The translations under genes were made by a program, and so were the position numbers. From Curvibacter sp. (GTDB taxonomy: Bacteria; Pseudomonadota; Gammaproteobacteria; Burkholderiales; Burkholderiaceae_C), in assembly GCA_003500955.1 (NCBI GenBank), contig DNQP01000191.1, positions 1 through 7,851 of the forward strand: a stretch of 7,851 nt of DNA. The letters run 5' to 3'. Below the pieces are notes generated by a model, which saw only the letters and a list, made by a program, of their open reading frames with translations, was not told the DNA's origin and did not search any database. Position 1 is the first letter of the stretch. Every line of letters starts with the position of its first letter. This document shows, one piece after another, positions 1 to 6,200 of this stretch.

Positions 1-552
1 GACCCCATGCGTGACGAGCGGGATGACGACCAGCGCGCAGACCAGGTAGCCCCAGCTCGGCGGGATGCCCAGGGCCAGTTCCAGCGCGTAGGCCATGACC
101 GCGGCCTCCAGCGCAAAGAAGATGAAGGTGAAGCTGGCGTAGATCAGCGAGGTGATGGTGGAGCCGATGTAGCCGAAACCGGCGCCGCGCGTGAGCAGGT
201 CCATGTCCACGCCGTAGCGCGCCGCGTAGACGCTGATGGGCCAGCCCGCGAGGAAGATGATCAGCCCGGTGGCCAGGATGGCCCAGAAGGCATTGGCCCA
301 GCCGTACTGCACCAGCAGCGTGGCGCCCACCGCTTCCAGGATCAGGAAGGAGGCCGCGCCAAACGCCGTGTTGGCCACCCGCCATTCGCTCCAGCGGCGG
401 AAACGCTGCGGCGTGTAGCGCAGCGCGTAATCCTCCATGGTCTCGCGCGCCACCCAGCTGTTGTAGTCGCGCCGGATCTTGACGATGGACTGCACGGCCG
501 GCGTGTGGGGCGGCGCGGCCAGTTCAGCGGCGGGGGATTCCGGGGCGTTCAT
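1..552 (-). CDS. NCS1-type membrane protein, N-terminal part (permease, or transporter-like domain of a sensor kinase); runs off the left edge
   Basis: The first 184 residues are visible, with no stop before position 1. A cytoplasmic N-terminus carries the block DYNSWVARETMEDYALRYTP (residues 29-48), followed by hydrophobic segments at about 64-84, 87-110, 131-158 and from 166. The motif YGVDMDLLTRGAGFGYIG (113-130) is typical of the NCS1 (CodB-like) nucleobase:cation symporter family. From memory, very similar N-termini occur on long Burkholderiales proteins annotated as hybrid sensor histidine kinases, so the missing C-terminus decides between a transporter and a receptor. The gene diverges from the urease operon, which suggests a link to purine, allantoin or other nitrogen-compound use. 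The ATG at 550-552 has only a weak ribosome site (ggtccggg). An in-frame ATG at 628-630 would add 26 residues, but that extension would run over the ureA sigma-54 promoter, so 552 is preferred. Confidence 0.8.
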   Translation of the reverse strand, partial: MNAPESPAAELAAPPHTPAVQSIVKIRRDYNSWVARETMEDYALRYTPQRFRRWSEWRVANTAFGAASFLILEAVGATLLVQYGWANAFWAILATGLIIFLAGWPISVYAARYGVDMDLLTRGAGFGYIGSTITSLIYASFTFIFFALEAAVMAYALELALGIPPSWGYLVCALVVIPLVTHGV

Positions 553-593
553 GCCCGGACCGTGTGCAGAAAGCGTGCCACCCACGCCTCGCG

Positions 594-611
594 ACGGTGC
601 ATTGGCACCGT
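594..611. repeat. Perfect inverted repeat overlapping the -24 element
   Basis: ACGGTGC-ATTG-GCACCGT has 7-bp arms and a 4-bp centre. The right arm contains most of the -24 box of the ureA sigma-54 promoter. It could be an operator whose occupancy blocks sigma-54 RNA polymerase, but the arms may be symmetric simply because GGCAC is part of the promoter. The half-sites are oriented GTGC...GCAC, opposite to the GCAC...GTGC of NtrC sites, so this is not an NtrC box. Confidence 0.4.
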
Positions 612-618
612 TCTTGCT
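603..618 (+). promoter_or_regulatory. Sigma-54 (RpoN) promoter of the ure operon
   Basis: TGGCAC-CGTTC-TTGCT matches the sigma-54 consensus TGGCAC-N5-TTGC(A/T) at every conserved base. The GG (604-605) and GC (616-617) are separated by the required 10 bases. With C617 at -12, transcription would start near 629, leaving a leader of about 78 nt before the ureA ATG at 707. Sigma-54 control with NtrC is well known for urease in other proteobacteria, so nitrogen-limitation control is a reasonable inference. No convincing NtrC palindrome was found upstream in the window. Confidence 0.75.
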
Positions 619-645
619 GAACCGGGTCATGCCCGTAGATCGTGC

Positions 646-725
646 TGGAACTGACACCCCGTGCTCGGCCCGCCCTGGCGGCCGCACGGGCTGATTTGGA
701 AGCGATATGGAACTGACACCCCGTG
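646..725. repeat. 18-bp direct repeat: second copy is the ureA start, first copy lies in the leader
   Basis: TGGAACTGACACCCCGTG occurs exactly at 646-663 and again at 708-725, 62 bp apart. The second copy begins at the T of the ureA ATG and encodes MELTPR. The first copy is preceded by C instead of A, giving CTG where ureA has ATG. Similarity stops sharply on the right side of both copies. It looks like a partial duplication of the ureA 5' end. Confidence 0.85.
658..690 (+). promoter_or_regulatory. Hairpin in the ureA 5' leader
   Basis: CCCGTGC (658-664) pairs with GCACGGG (684-690). Inside it GGCC (667-670) can pair with GGCC (680-683) after a 2-nt bulge. The structure ends 7 nt before the ureA ribosome binding site (GGAAG, 698-702). 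There is no following U-tract, so it is not a standard terminator. A role in mRNA stability or translation is possible; it could also be incidental in such GC-rich DNA. Confidence 0.4.
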
Positions 726-1009
726 AGAAGGACAAGCTGCTGATCTTCACCGCCGCCCTGTTAGCCGAACGGCGTATGGCGCGCGGGCTCAAGCTCAACT
801 ACCCTGAGACCGTGGCCTATCTGAGTGCCGCGGTGATGGAAGGTGCGCGTGATGGCAAGAGCGTGGCCCAGCTGATGAGCGAGGGCCGCACCGTGCTGAA
901 GCGCAGCGACGTGATGGAGGGCGTGCCCGAGATGATCCCCGACATCCAGGTCGAAGCCACCTTCCCCGACGGCACCAAGCTCGTCACCGTGCACCAGCCG
1001 ATCGCCTGA
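707..1009 (+). CDS. ureA: Urease subunit gamma
   Basis: A 100-residue protein, the usual length of the free-standing gamma subunit. It is one of the three structural subunits of the cytoplasmic nickel urease that hydrolyses urea to ammonia and carbamate. The start [20 protein letters not shown] and the segments [27 protein letters not shown] and [22 protein letters not shown] are hallmark UreA sequences, ending in a [14 protein letters not shown] tail. The ATG at 707 has GGAAG at 698-702. It is the first gene of the operon, behind the sigma-54 promoter at 603-618. The usual partner ureD is not upstream. Confidence 0.97.
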   Translation: MELTPREKDKLLIFTAALLAERRMARGLKLNYPETVAYLSAAVMEGARDGKSVAQLMSEGRTVLKRSDVMEGVPEMIPDIQVEATFPDGTKLVTVHQPIA

Positions 1010-1028
1010 ACATTTGCCCGACCCCGCC

Positions 1029-1184
1029 ATGCGTACCGTCCTTTTCTGTCTCGTCCTGCTGCTGACCGCCAGCGCCGCCTGGGCCGGTCTGGGTGCCCTG
1101 CCGCGCCTGCCCCTGCGCGAACTCGTGGGCCTGGCCTCCTTCGGTGCGCTGGGCGGCATGCTGTACTGGCATCTGCGCAAGTGA
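1029..1184 (+). CDS. Small signal-peptide/single-span membrane protein between ureA and ureB
   Basis: A 51-residue ORF starting 19 bp after the ureA stop. Residues 1-19 form a clear signal peptide: MR, then a hydrophobic core (VLFCLVLLLTASA), ending AWA before G20. A short linker (LGALPRLPLREL) leads to one hydrophobic span (about 32-47) and the C-terminal end YWHLRK. I know no named family for it. Small genes at this position occur in Comamonadaceae urease clusters, to my recollection annotated as hypothetical. It has no obvious ribosome site, so it may be translated by coupling from ureA. Position and codon use like its neighbours suggest a real gene with a role near the membrane, possibly nickel or urea handling, which is speculative. 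Confidence 0.65.
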   Translation: MRTVLFCLVLLLTASAAWAGLGALPRLPLRELVGLASFGALGGMLYWHLRK

Positions 1185-1210
1185 CCCCCATTCCAAACGG
1201 AGACTTCCAC

Positions 1211-1381
1211 ATGAAACGACTGCTGTCACACCTCGCGGCCTGCGCCGCCCTGCTGCCCCTGCTGGCGCAGGCCCACGAGGGCCATGGCCTGCTGGGTGCG
1301 CACTGGCACGCCACGGACGTGCTGGGCTTCATCGTCGTGGCCGTGCTCGTGGGCGTGGCGATCTGGACACTGCGCAAGTAA
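1211..1381 (+). CDS. Small His-containing membrane protein between ureA and ureB (HupE/UreJ-like N-terminus)
   Basis: A 56-residue ORF. MKRLLSHLAACAALLPLLAQA is a signal peptide with a predicted cut after A21. The mature N-terminus is HEGHGLLGAHWHATD, with four histidines at 22, 25, 31 and 33, followed by one membrane span (about 37-52) and the positive end TLRK. This would place the His cluster on the outer face of the inner membrane. A signal peptide followed by HxGHG resembles the start of HupE/UreJ nickel-permease-type proteins, but the multi-span body is missing. The ATG at 1211 has GGAGA at 1199-1203. A GTG at 1181 overlaps the stop of the preceding gene but would bury the signal peptide. 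Its C-terminal LRK matches that of the previous small protein. Confidence 0.75.
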   Translation: MKRLLSHLAACAALLPLLAQAHEGHGLLGAHWHATDVLGFIVVAVLVGVAIWTLRK

Positions 1382-1396
1382 GCCGGAGCAGCCCGC

Positions 1397-1702
1397 ATGA
1401 TTCCAGGCGAACTGCTGATCGACGACGGTGCGCATCCGCTCAACCCCGAGCGCCGCACGCTCACGCTGGTGGTCAGGAACACGGCGGACCGGCCCATCCA
1501 GGTCGGCTCGCACTACCACTTCGCCGAAACCAATGGCGCGCTGGACTTCGACCGCCAGGCCGCGCAAGGCATGCGCCTGAACATCGCCAGCGGCACGGCC
1601 GTGCGTTTCGAGCCGGGCCAGCAACGCACCGTGGAGCTGGTGGACTTTGCGGGTGATCGCAAGGTCTACGGCTTTCGCGGTCTCGTGCAAGGGAAACTCT
1701 GA
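1397..1702 (+). CDS. ureB: Urease subunit beta
   Basis: A 101-residue protein of the normal length for a free-standing urease beta subunit, which packs against UreA and UreC in the trimeric enzyme. It opens with [19 protein letters not shown] and holds the family segments [49 protein letters not shown] and the end [20 protein letters not shown] (1385-1388) stands 8 bp before the ATG, and the gene follows the small membrane gene by 15 bp. Its stop is only 2 bp before the ureC ATG, so translational coupling is likely. Confidence 0.97.
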   Translation: MIPGELLIDDGAHPLNPERRTLTLVVRNTADRPIQVGSHYHFAETNGALDFDRQAAQGMRLNIASGTAVRFEPGQQRTVELVDFAGDRKVYGFRGLVQGKL

Positions 1703-1704
1703 CC

Positions 1705-3450
1705 ATGGCCTTTGTCACCAAACGCGCCTATGCCGAGATGTTCGGCCCCACCACGGGTGACCGCGTGCGCCTGGCCGACACCGATCTGGTCATCGAGGTC
1801 GAGCAGGACCACACCCTGCGCGCCGGCGGCTACGGCGAGGAAGTGAAGTTCGGCGGCGGCAAGACCATCCGCGACGGCATGGCCCAGAGCCAGCGTACCA
1901 ACGCACTGAAGGCAGGGCCAGGCGACAGCACCGGGGGTGCGGTGGACACGGTGCTGACCAATGCGCTGATCATCGACCACTGGGGCATCGTCAAGGCCGA
2001 CATCGGCCTCAAGGACGGGCGCATCGCGGCCATCGGCAAGGCTGGCAATCCGGACACGCAGCCGGGCGTGGACATCATCATCGGCCCGGGCACGGAGGTC
2101 ATTTCCTGCGAAGGCAACATCGTCACGGCCGGCGGCATCGACAGCCATATCCACTTCATCGCGCCGCAGCAGATCGAAGAGGCCCTGTGCTCGGGCGTGA
2201 CCACCATGCTCGGCGGCGGCACGGGCCCGGCCACGGGCACGCTGGCCACCACCTGCACGCCCGGCCCCTGGCACATCGAGCGCATGCTGCAGGCGGCCGA
2301 TGCTTTTCCCATGAACCTCGGTTTTCTGGGCAAGGGCAACGCCAGCCTGCCGGCCGCGCTGCACGAGCAGATCAGCGCCGGTGTGATCGGCCTCAAGCTG
2401 CACGAGGACTGGGGCAGCACACCGGCGGCCATCAGCAACTGCCTGGACGTGGCCGACGCCACTGACACCCAGGTGGCCATCCACTCGGACACGCTCAACG
2501 AATCGGGTTTCGTCGAGAACACCATCGCAGCCGTCAAGGGCCGCGGCATCTGCGCCTTCCACACCGAGGGCGCGGGGGGCGGCCATGCGCCCGACATCCT
2601 CAAGGTGGTGGGCGAGGCCAACTTCCTGCCCAGCTCGACCAACCCCACCATGCCCTACACGGTGAACACGCTGGACGAGCACGTGGACATGCTCATGGTC
2701 TGCCACCACCTGGACCCGGCGATTGTCGAGGACCTGGCCTTCGCCGAGAGCCGCATCCGCAAGGAGACCATCGCGGCTGAGGACATCCTGCACGACCTGG
2801 GCGCCATCAGCATGATGAGCAGCGACAGCCAGGCCATGGGTCGCGTGGGCGAGGTCATCATCCGCACCTGGCAGACCGCCGACAAGATGAAGCGCCAGCG
2901 CGGCCGGCTGGAGGAAGATGGCAGCCGCAACGACAACTTCCGCGTCAAGCGCTACATCGCCAAGTACACCATCAACCCAGCCATCGCCCACGGCATCAGC
3001 CATGAGGTGGGCAGCATCGCCCCAGGCAAATGGGCCGACCTGGTGATCTGGAAGCCGGCCTTCTTCGGCGTCAAGCCCGCGCTTATCCTCAAGGGCGGCA
3101 GCATTGCCTACGCGGCCATGGGCGACCCCAATGCCAGCATCCCCACACCGCAGCCCGTGCACTACCGCCCCATGTTCGGTGCCTTCGGCGGCGCCATCGC
3201 ACGCACATCGCTGACCTTTGTCTCGCAGGCCGGACTGGCCGCCGACATCGGCTCGCGCTACGGCCTGGTCAAGCGTCTTTCAGCCGTGAAGAACATCCGC
3301 AGCGTCACCAAGCGCCACATGGTGCACAACCACTACGTGCCCAAGATGGAGGTGGACGCCCAGACCTACCAGGTGCGGGCCGATGGCGTGCTGCTGACCT
3401 GCGAGCCGGCGCAGAGCCTGCCCATGGCGCAGCGCTACTTCCTGTTCTGA
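1705..3450 (+). CDS. ureC: Urease subunit alpha (catalytic)
   Basis: A 581-residue nickel amidohydrolase that carries the active site. Compared with the Klebsiella enzyme every catalytic residue is present with a constant offset of 14: H148 and H150 (DSHIH), the carbamylated lysine K231 (GLKLHEDWG), H233, H260 ([12 protein letters not shown]), H286 ([13 protein letters not shown]), flap C333 and H334 (MVCHHLD), R350 and D374 (SSDSQAMG). The end PMAQRYFLF is the standard UreC terminus. The extra length relative to about 567 residues lies near the N-terminus, in TLRAGG (37-42) and a Gly/Ser-rich loop (about 66-80), as I recall from other Burkholderiales enzymes. GGGAAA within the end of ureB (1691-1696) serves as ribosome site. 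The enzyme should be active once loaded with two nickel ions. Confidence 0.98.
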   Translation: MAFVTKRAYAEMFGPTTGDRVRLADTDLVIEVEQDHTLRAGGYGEEVKFGGGKTIRDGMAQSQRTNALKAGPGDSTGGAVDTVLTNALIIDHWGIVKADIGLKDGRIAAIGKAGNPDTQPGVDIIIGPGTEVISCEGNIVTAGGIDSHIHFIAPQQIEEALCSGVTTMLGGGTGPATGTLATTCTPGPWHIERMLQAADAFPMNLGFLGKGNASLPAALHEQISAGVIGLKLHEDWGSTPAAISNCLDVADATDTQVAIHSDTLNESGFVENTIAAVKGRGICAFHTEGAGGGHAPDILKVVGEANFLPSSTNPTMPYTVNTLDEHVDMLMVCHHLDPAIVEDLAFAESRIRKETIAAEDILHDLGAISMMSSDSQAMGRVGEVIIRTWQTADKMKRQRGRLEEDGSRNDNFRVKRYIAKYTINPAIAHGISHEVGSIAPGKWADLVIWKPAFFGVKPALILKGGSIAYAAMGDPNASIPTPQPVHYRPMFGAFGGAIARTSLTFVSQAGLAADIGSRYGLVKRLSAVKNIRSVTKRHMVHNHYVPKMEVDAQTYQVRADGVLLTCEPAQSLPMAQRYFLF

Positions 3451-3482
3451 TTCAGGCGCTCAAACCGGCGTATCCTCGGCCC

Positions 3483-4127
3483 ATGCTGACCGTTTCCAAA
3501 CTTTTGCCCCAGGGCCAGGGCCTGGCCCCTGTGCTGATCAAACGCGCTGCCACCGTCGAGCTCGACTGGGACCTGCGCCAGAAAAGCCGCTTCGCCGCCA
3601 CCGACAGCCAGGGCCGTGAACTGGGCATCTTCCTGCCACGCGGCACCGTGGTGCGCGGCGGTGATGTGCTGGTGGCCGAAGATGGTTCGCTGGTCCGCGT
3701 CATCGCCGCAGCGCAGCCGGTGCTGCGCATCACGGCCTGCGCCGAGCACGGCCATAGGCCCATCGACAAAAATTTTGACTTGATGCGCGCCGCCTACCAC
3801 CTGGGCAACCGCCACGTGCCCATCGAGCTCCAGTCCGACCACCTGAAGATCGAGCCTGACCACGTGCTGGCCGACATGCTGCGCGCCATGCACCTGACCG
3901 TGGTGGCGCAGCAGGACAGCTTCGAGCCCGAGGGCGGAGCCTACAGCGCCGGCGGGCACCACCACGGCCATGACCATGGGCACGCTCATGAAGACCACGG
4001 CCATGCCCACACGCATGAGCACGGCCACGCGCACGACCACGGGGACAACCATGTCCACGGCCCGGGCTGCGGCCACGATCACGACCATGGGCATGACCAT
4101 GGACATGCGCACAAACCTTCCCACTGA
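3483..4127 (+). CDS. ureE: Urease accessory protein UreE (nickel metallochaperone)
   Basis: A 214-residue protein that binds nickel and passes it to UreG and apo-urease. The N-terminal peptide-binding domain covers about 1-75 ([21 protein letters not shown] at its end). The metal-binding domain follows (about 76-146) with [10 protein letters not shown], whose H111 corresponds to the conserved nickel ligand of the family. Residues 157-214 form a tail with 25 histidines in 58 residues, many as GHxH or HDHGH repeats, a nickel store seen in some UreE proteins and absent in others. The gene starts 32 bp after ureC with no clear Shine-Dalgarno sequence. Its last 23 bp overlap ureF. Confidence 0.95.
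   Translation: MLTVSKLLPQGQGLAPVLIKRAATVELDWDLRQKSRFAATDSQGRELGIFLPRGTVVRGGDVLVAEDGSLVRVIAAAQPVLRITACAEHGHRPIDKNFDLMRAAYHLGNRHVPIELQSDHLKIEPDHVLADMLRAMHLTVVAQQDSFEPEGGAYSAGGHHHGHDHGHAHEDHGHAHTHEHGHAHDHGDNHVHGPGCGHDHDHGHDHGHAHKPSH
3954..4124 (+). repeat. Low-complexity His-codon repeat encoding the UreE tail
   Basis: Imperfect repeats of GGCCAYGMCCAY- and CACGACCAY-type units encode the alternating His tail of UreE. Segments such as gaccatgggcatgaccatgg recur. Such DNA is prone to slippage, so tail length probably differs between strains. The same stretch supplies several ATG triplets in the ureF frame. Confidence 0.7.
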
Positions 4128-4827
4128 GGCGGTCGACCCGCCCGCGGCACTGCAGCCCTCTAGCCTGCTGCAACTGCTCTGGCTGGCCTCGCCCGCCTTG
4201 CCGGTGGGCGGCTTCTCCTATTCCGAAGGGCTGGAAGCCGCGGTGGATGCGGGCCATGTGCGCGATGCCGACAGCGCGGCCCACTGGCTCACGCAGCAGC
4301 TGCACCTCACGCTGGCGCGTTCCGACCTCGCCGTGATCGCCCAGGCCCTGCGCGCCTGGCGTGCCGGCGACGCGGCACGTGTGCACGCCCTCAACGACTG
4401 GCTGCTGCAGACGCGCGAGAGCGCCGAGCTGCGCCTGCAGACCGAGCAGATGGGACGCTCCCTGCGCGAATGGCTACGCAAGCTGCCGCAGGCAGACGCC
4501 ACGGTACTGGCCTACGCTGCGGACCTGGACCCGAGCTACCCCGTCATGTTTGCGCTGGCCGCTTCAGGCAGCGGTGCCCCCGAACGCGACGTGCTGCTGG
4601 CCTACGCCTTCGGCTGGGCCGAGAACCTCATGCAGGCCGCCCTCAAGGCCGTGCCCCTGGGCCAGACCGCGGGCCAGACCATCCTCTCGCGCCTCGCAGC
4701 CGAAATCCCCACCGCGGTCGAGTACGCGCTGGCCCTGCCCGACAGCGTACGCCAGGCCTACAGCCCCATGCTGGCCATCCTCAGCAGCCGGCACGAAACC
4801 CAGTACTCACGCCTCTTCCGCTCCTAG
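4105..4827 (+). CDS. ureF: Urease accessory protein UreF
   Basis: From the ATG at 4105 the protein has 240 residues, within the normal UreF range. UreF joins UreD and UreG on apo-urease and acts in the GTP-dependent nickel insertion. Family signatures are [20 protein letters not shown] (24-43), [17 protein letters not shown] (104-120), [20 protein letters not shown] (169-188) and the C-terminal [12 protein letters not shown]. The reading frame stays open upstream, with ATGs at 4087, 4093 and 4099 and further back, but those lie deeper in the His-rich end of ureE and would add Met/Thr-rich sequence unlike UreF. The start therefore overlaps ureE by 23 bp. No strong ribosome site is visible, suggesting coupling to ureE. 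Confidence 0.93.
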   Translation: MRTNLPTEAVDPPAALQPSSLLQLLWLASPALPVGGFSYSEGLEAAVDAGHVRDADSAAHWLTQQLHLTLARSDLAVIAQALRAWRAGDAARVHALNDWLLQTRESAELRLQTEQMGRSLREWLRKLPQADATVLAYAADLDPSYPVMFALAASGSGAPERDVLLAYAFGWAENLMQAALKAVPLGQTAGQTILSRLAAEIPTAVEYALALPDSVRQAYSPMLAILSSRHETQYSRLFRS

Positions 4828-4836
4828 GAATCCGTC

Positions 4837-5487
4837 ATGAACGCACCTGCCCTGCACCACATCCCGAACCGCAGCAAACCCCTGCCCCCCTTGCGCGTGG
4901 GCGTGGGTGGTCCCGTCGGTTCGGGCAAGACCACGCTGCTGGAGATGCTCTGCAAGACCATGCGCGAGCAGTACGACCTGGTCGCCATCACGAACGACAT
5001 CTACACCAAGGAAGACCAGCGCCTACTGACCGTCAGCGGCGCGCTGCCAGCCGAGCGCATCATGGGCGTGGAAACTGGCGGCTGCCCGCACACCGCCATC
5101 CGCGAGGACTGCTCGATCAACCTCGAAGCCATCGACCGCATGCTCCAGGCGTTTCCCAACGCCGACGTGGTGTTTGTCGAGAGCGGCGGCGACAACCTGG
5201 CCGCCACCTTCAGCCCCGAGCTCAGCGACCTGACGATCTACGTGATCGACGTCGCCGCCGGCGAGAAGATCCCGCGCAAGGGTGGCCCTGGCATCACCAA
5301 GAGCGACCTCTTCGTCATCAACAAGACAGACCTGGCCCCGCATGTGGGCGCCAATCTGGACGTGATGAAGGCCGACACCGAGCGCATGCGTGGCGCCAAG
5401 CCTTTTGTGATGACCAACCTCAAGACGCTGGCGGGCGTGGACGAGGTGGTGAAATTCATCGAGAAGCGGGGTTTGCTGAAGGCCTGA
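4837..5487 (+). CDS. ureG: Urease accessory GTPase UreG
   Basis: A 216-residue SIMIBI-class GTPase that couples GTP hydrolysis to nickel delivery into UreC, working with UreE, UreF and UreD. Visible motifs are the P-loop GPVGSGKT (25-32), [10 protein letters not shown] (52-61), the nickel-binding CPH motif (83-85) in [30 protein letters not shown] (115-129) and the guanine-specificity NKTD (162-165). Length and order match the family. AGGA (4826-4829) overlaps the ureF stop and gives good spacing to the ATG at 4837. It is the last gene of the operon seen here; the next genes are on the other strand. Confidence 0.97.
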   Translation: MNAPALHHIPNRSKPLPPLRVGVGGPVGSGKTTLLEMLCKTMREQYDLVAITNDIYTKEDQRLLTVSGALPAERIMGVETGGCPHTAIREDCSINLEAIDRMLQAFPNADVVFVESGGDNLAATFSPELSDLTIYVIDVAAGEKIPRKGGPGITKSDLFVINKTDLAPHVGANLDVMKADTERMRGAKPFVMTNLKTLAGVDEVVKFIEKRGLLKA

Positions 5488-5699
5488 GGCCGAGAGCAGG
5501 TTGGGGACAAGAGACTGCGGCGTAGCATCCGGCTGTCCATCGCTGACGACGATCGCGCGTGGCACGAGCAGCAGCAGGTCGGCAGAACGCCTTACCTCGG
5601 CGGCGCTCAGCCGCCGGCGGCGCGCACGTCGGCCATGACACGCTCGAAGTCGAGCGCGTCGCGCTGGAAATCGGAGGGACTGGGCACGCTCGGTCGGGT
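5488..5699. other. Convergent intergenic region between ureG and the SRPBCC gene
   Basis: 212 bp without a supported gene. It contains the GC hairpin at 5598-5616 and a minus-strand micro-frame at 5607-5687, in the same frame as the preceding SRPBCC gene. An inverted repeat CGCTCGA-AG-TCGAGCG (5641-5656) sits inside that micro-frame. No U-tract terminator was seen for either operon. Confidence 0.6.
5598..5616. terminator. Possible bidirectional terminator hairpin, no U-tract
   Basis: CGGCGGC (5598-5604), loop GCTCA (5605-5609), GCCGCCG (5610-5616): a perfect 7-bp all-GC stem between two convergent operons. No T-run follows on either strand, so it is not a classical intrinsic terminator, but the position is right for stopping transcription or protecting 3' ends. 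Confidence 0.3.
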
Positions 5700-6188
5700 T
5701 CAGGCCGGGCCATTCGCGCCACCGCGCAGCAGCACACGCAGCTTTGCAAACTCGGTGTGTACGTGCGCGTCCATCGCCCGCTCGAACGCCGGCGTGAAAT
5801 ACAAGCGCAGCAACGGGTCCAGCACGCAGCCCGGTCCCGCATAGCCGGCGCGCAGGGTATGCACGATGCGCACGCCACCCGCTTCGTCGTCGAACTCCAG
5901 GGTCAGTGTGGCGGGCAGGCGCACCAGCTTCTTCATGCGCATGACAAGCCGGCGCCCCGGCACCGCCTCGGTCACTACGGCGTTCATCCGTACCCGGTGG
6001 CGACCGATGTATTCGTCCATGTGGATTTCGCTGCCGACCCCTCCATCCCCACCGCCGACCAGGTGCAGCTGCAGGTGGGTGCCCAGCCACCAGCGCTGGT
6101 AACTACGGTCGTCCGGGTGGGTGAGGAAATCGTAGATCTCCTGGCCGCGCAGGCCCAGCACGTGGGTGGTGGTCTGCAGCGCGATCAT
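5700..6188 (-). CDS. SRPBCC (START-like/polyketide cyclase-like) protein
   Basis: A 162-residue soluble protein. Its size and pattern fit the SRPBCC helix-grip fold: N-terminal beta strand (MIALQTTTHVLG), helix QEIYDFLTHP with DDRSYQRWW, then alternating strands with MDEYIGRHRVRMNAVVTEAVPGRRLVMRMKK and LPATLTLEFDDEAGGVRIVHTLRAG, and a long C-terminal helix (about 131-155, FTPAFERAMDAHVHTEFAKL). The family binds hydrophobic ligands in a central cavity; the ligand is unknown here. It lies last in an operon behind a GNAT pseudogene (12-bp gap) and alkB, so a lipid or alkane-derived ligand is conceivable but only an inference. A ribosome site AAGGGC precedes the ATG. It seems intact. Confidence 0.8.
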   Translation of the reverse strand: MIALQTTTHVLGLRGQEIYDFLTHPDDRSYQRWWLGTHLQLHLVGGGDGGVGSEIHMDEYIGRHRVRMNAVVTEAVPGRRLVMRMKKLVRLPATLTLEFDDEAGGVRIVHTLRAGYAGPGCVLDPLLRLYFTPAFERAMDAHVHTEFAKLRVLLRGGANGPA

Positions 6189-6200
6189 GGGCTTGCCCTT

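Noticed and set aside
562..582. Possible NtrC enhancer site TGCAGAAAGCGTGC
   Set aside because: The half-sites are too close (5 instead of 7 bases between GCA- and GTGC) and the left half is imperfect.
7..654. Plus-strand 215-codon frame at the left end
   Set aside because: It is antisense to the NCS1 gene and has the Arg/Gly/Gln/Asp-rich make-up of a shadow frame.
1666..3162. 498-codon open frame on the minus strand opposite ureC
   Set aside because: It is antisense to a fully conserved ureC, and its composition (Ala/Val/Gly/His/Asp rich) is that of a GC-rich shadow frame with no recognisable domain.
3435..4124. 229-codon minus-strand frame over ureE
   Set aside because: It is the complement of the UreE coding repeats (Val/Met-rich where UreE is His-rich); no family resemblance.
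5641..5656. Inverted repeat CGCTCGA-AG-TCGAGCG as a terminator
   Set aside because: The loop is too short (2 bases, or 4 with a shorter stem), there is no U-tract, and it may arise from Leu-Asp-Phe-Glu codons of the micro-frame.
5023..6090. 355-codon minus-strand frame over ureG and the SRPBCC gene
   Set aside because: It overlaps two genes with clear family matches in other frames and is Arg/Ala-rich.
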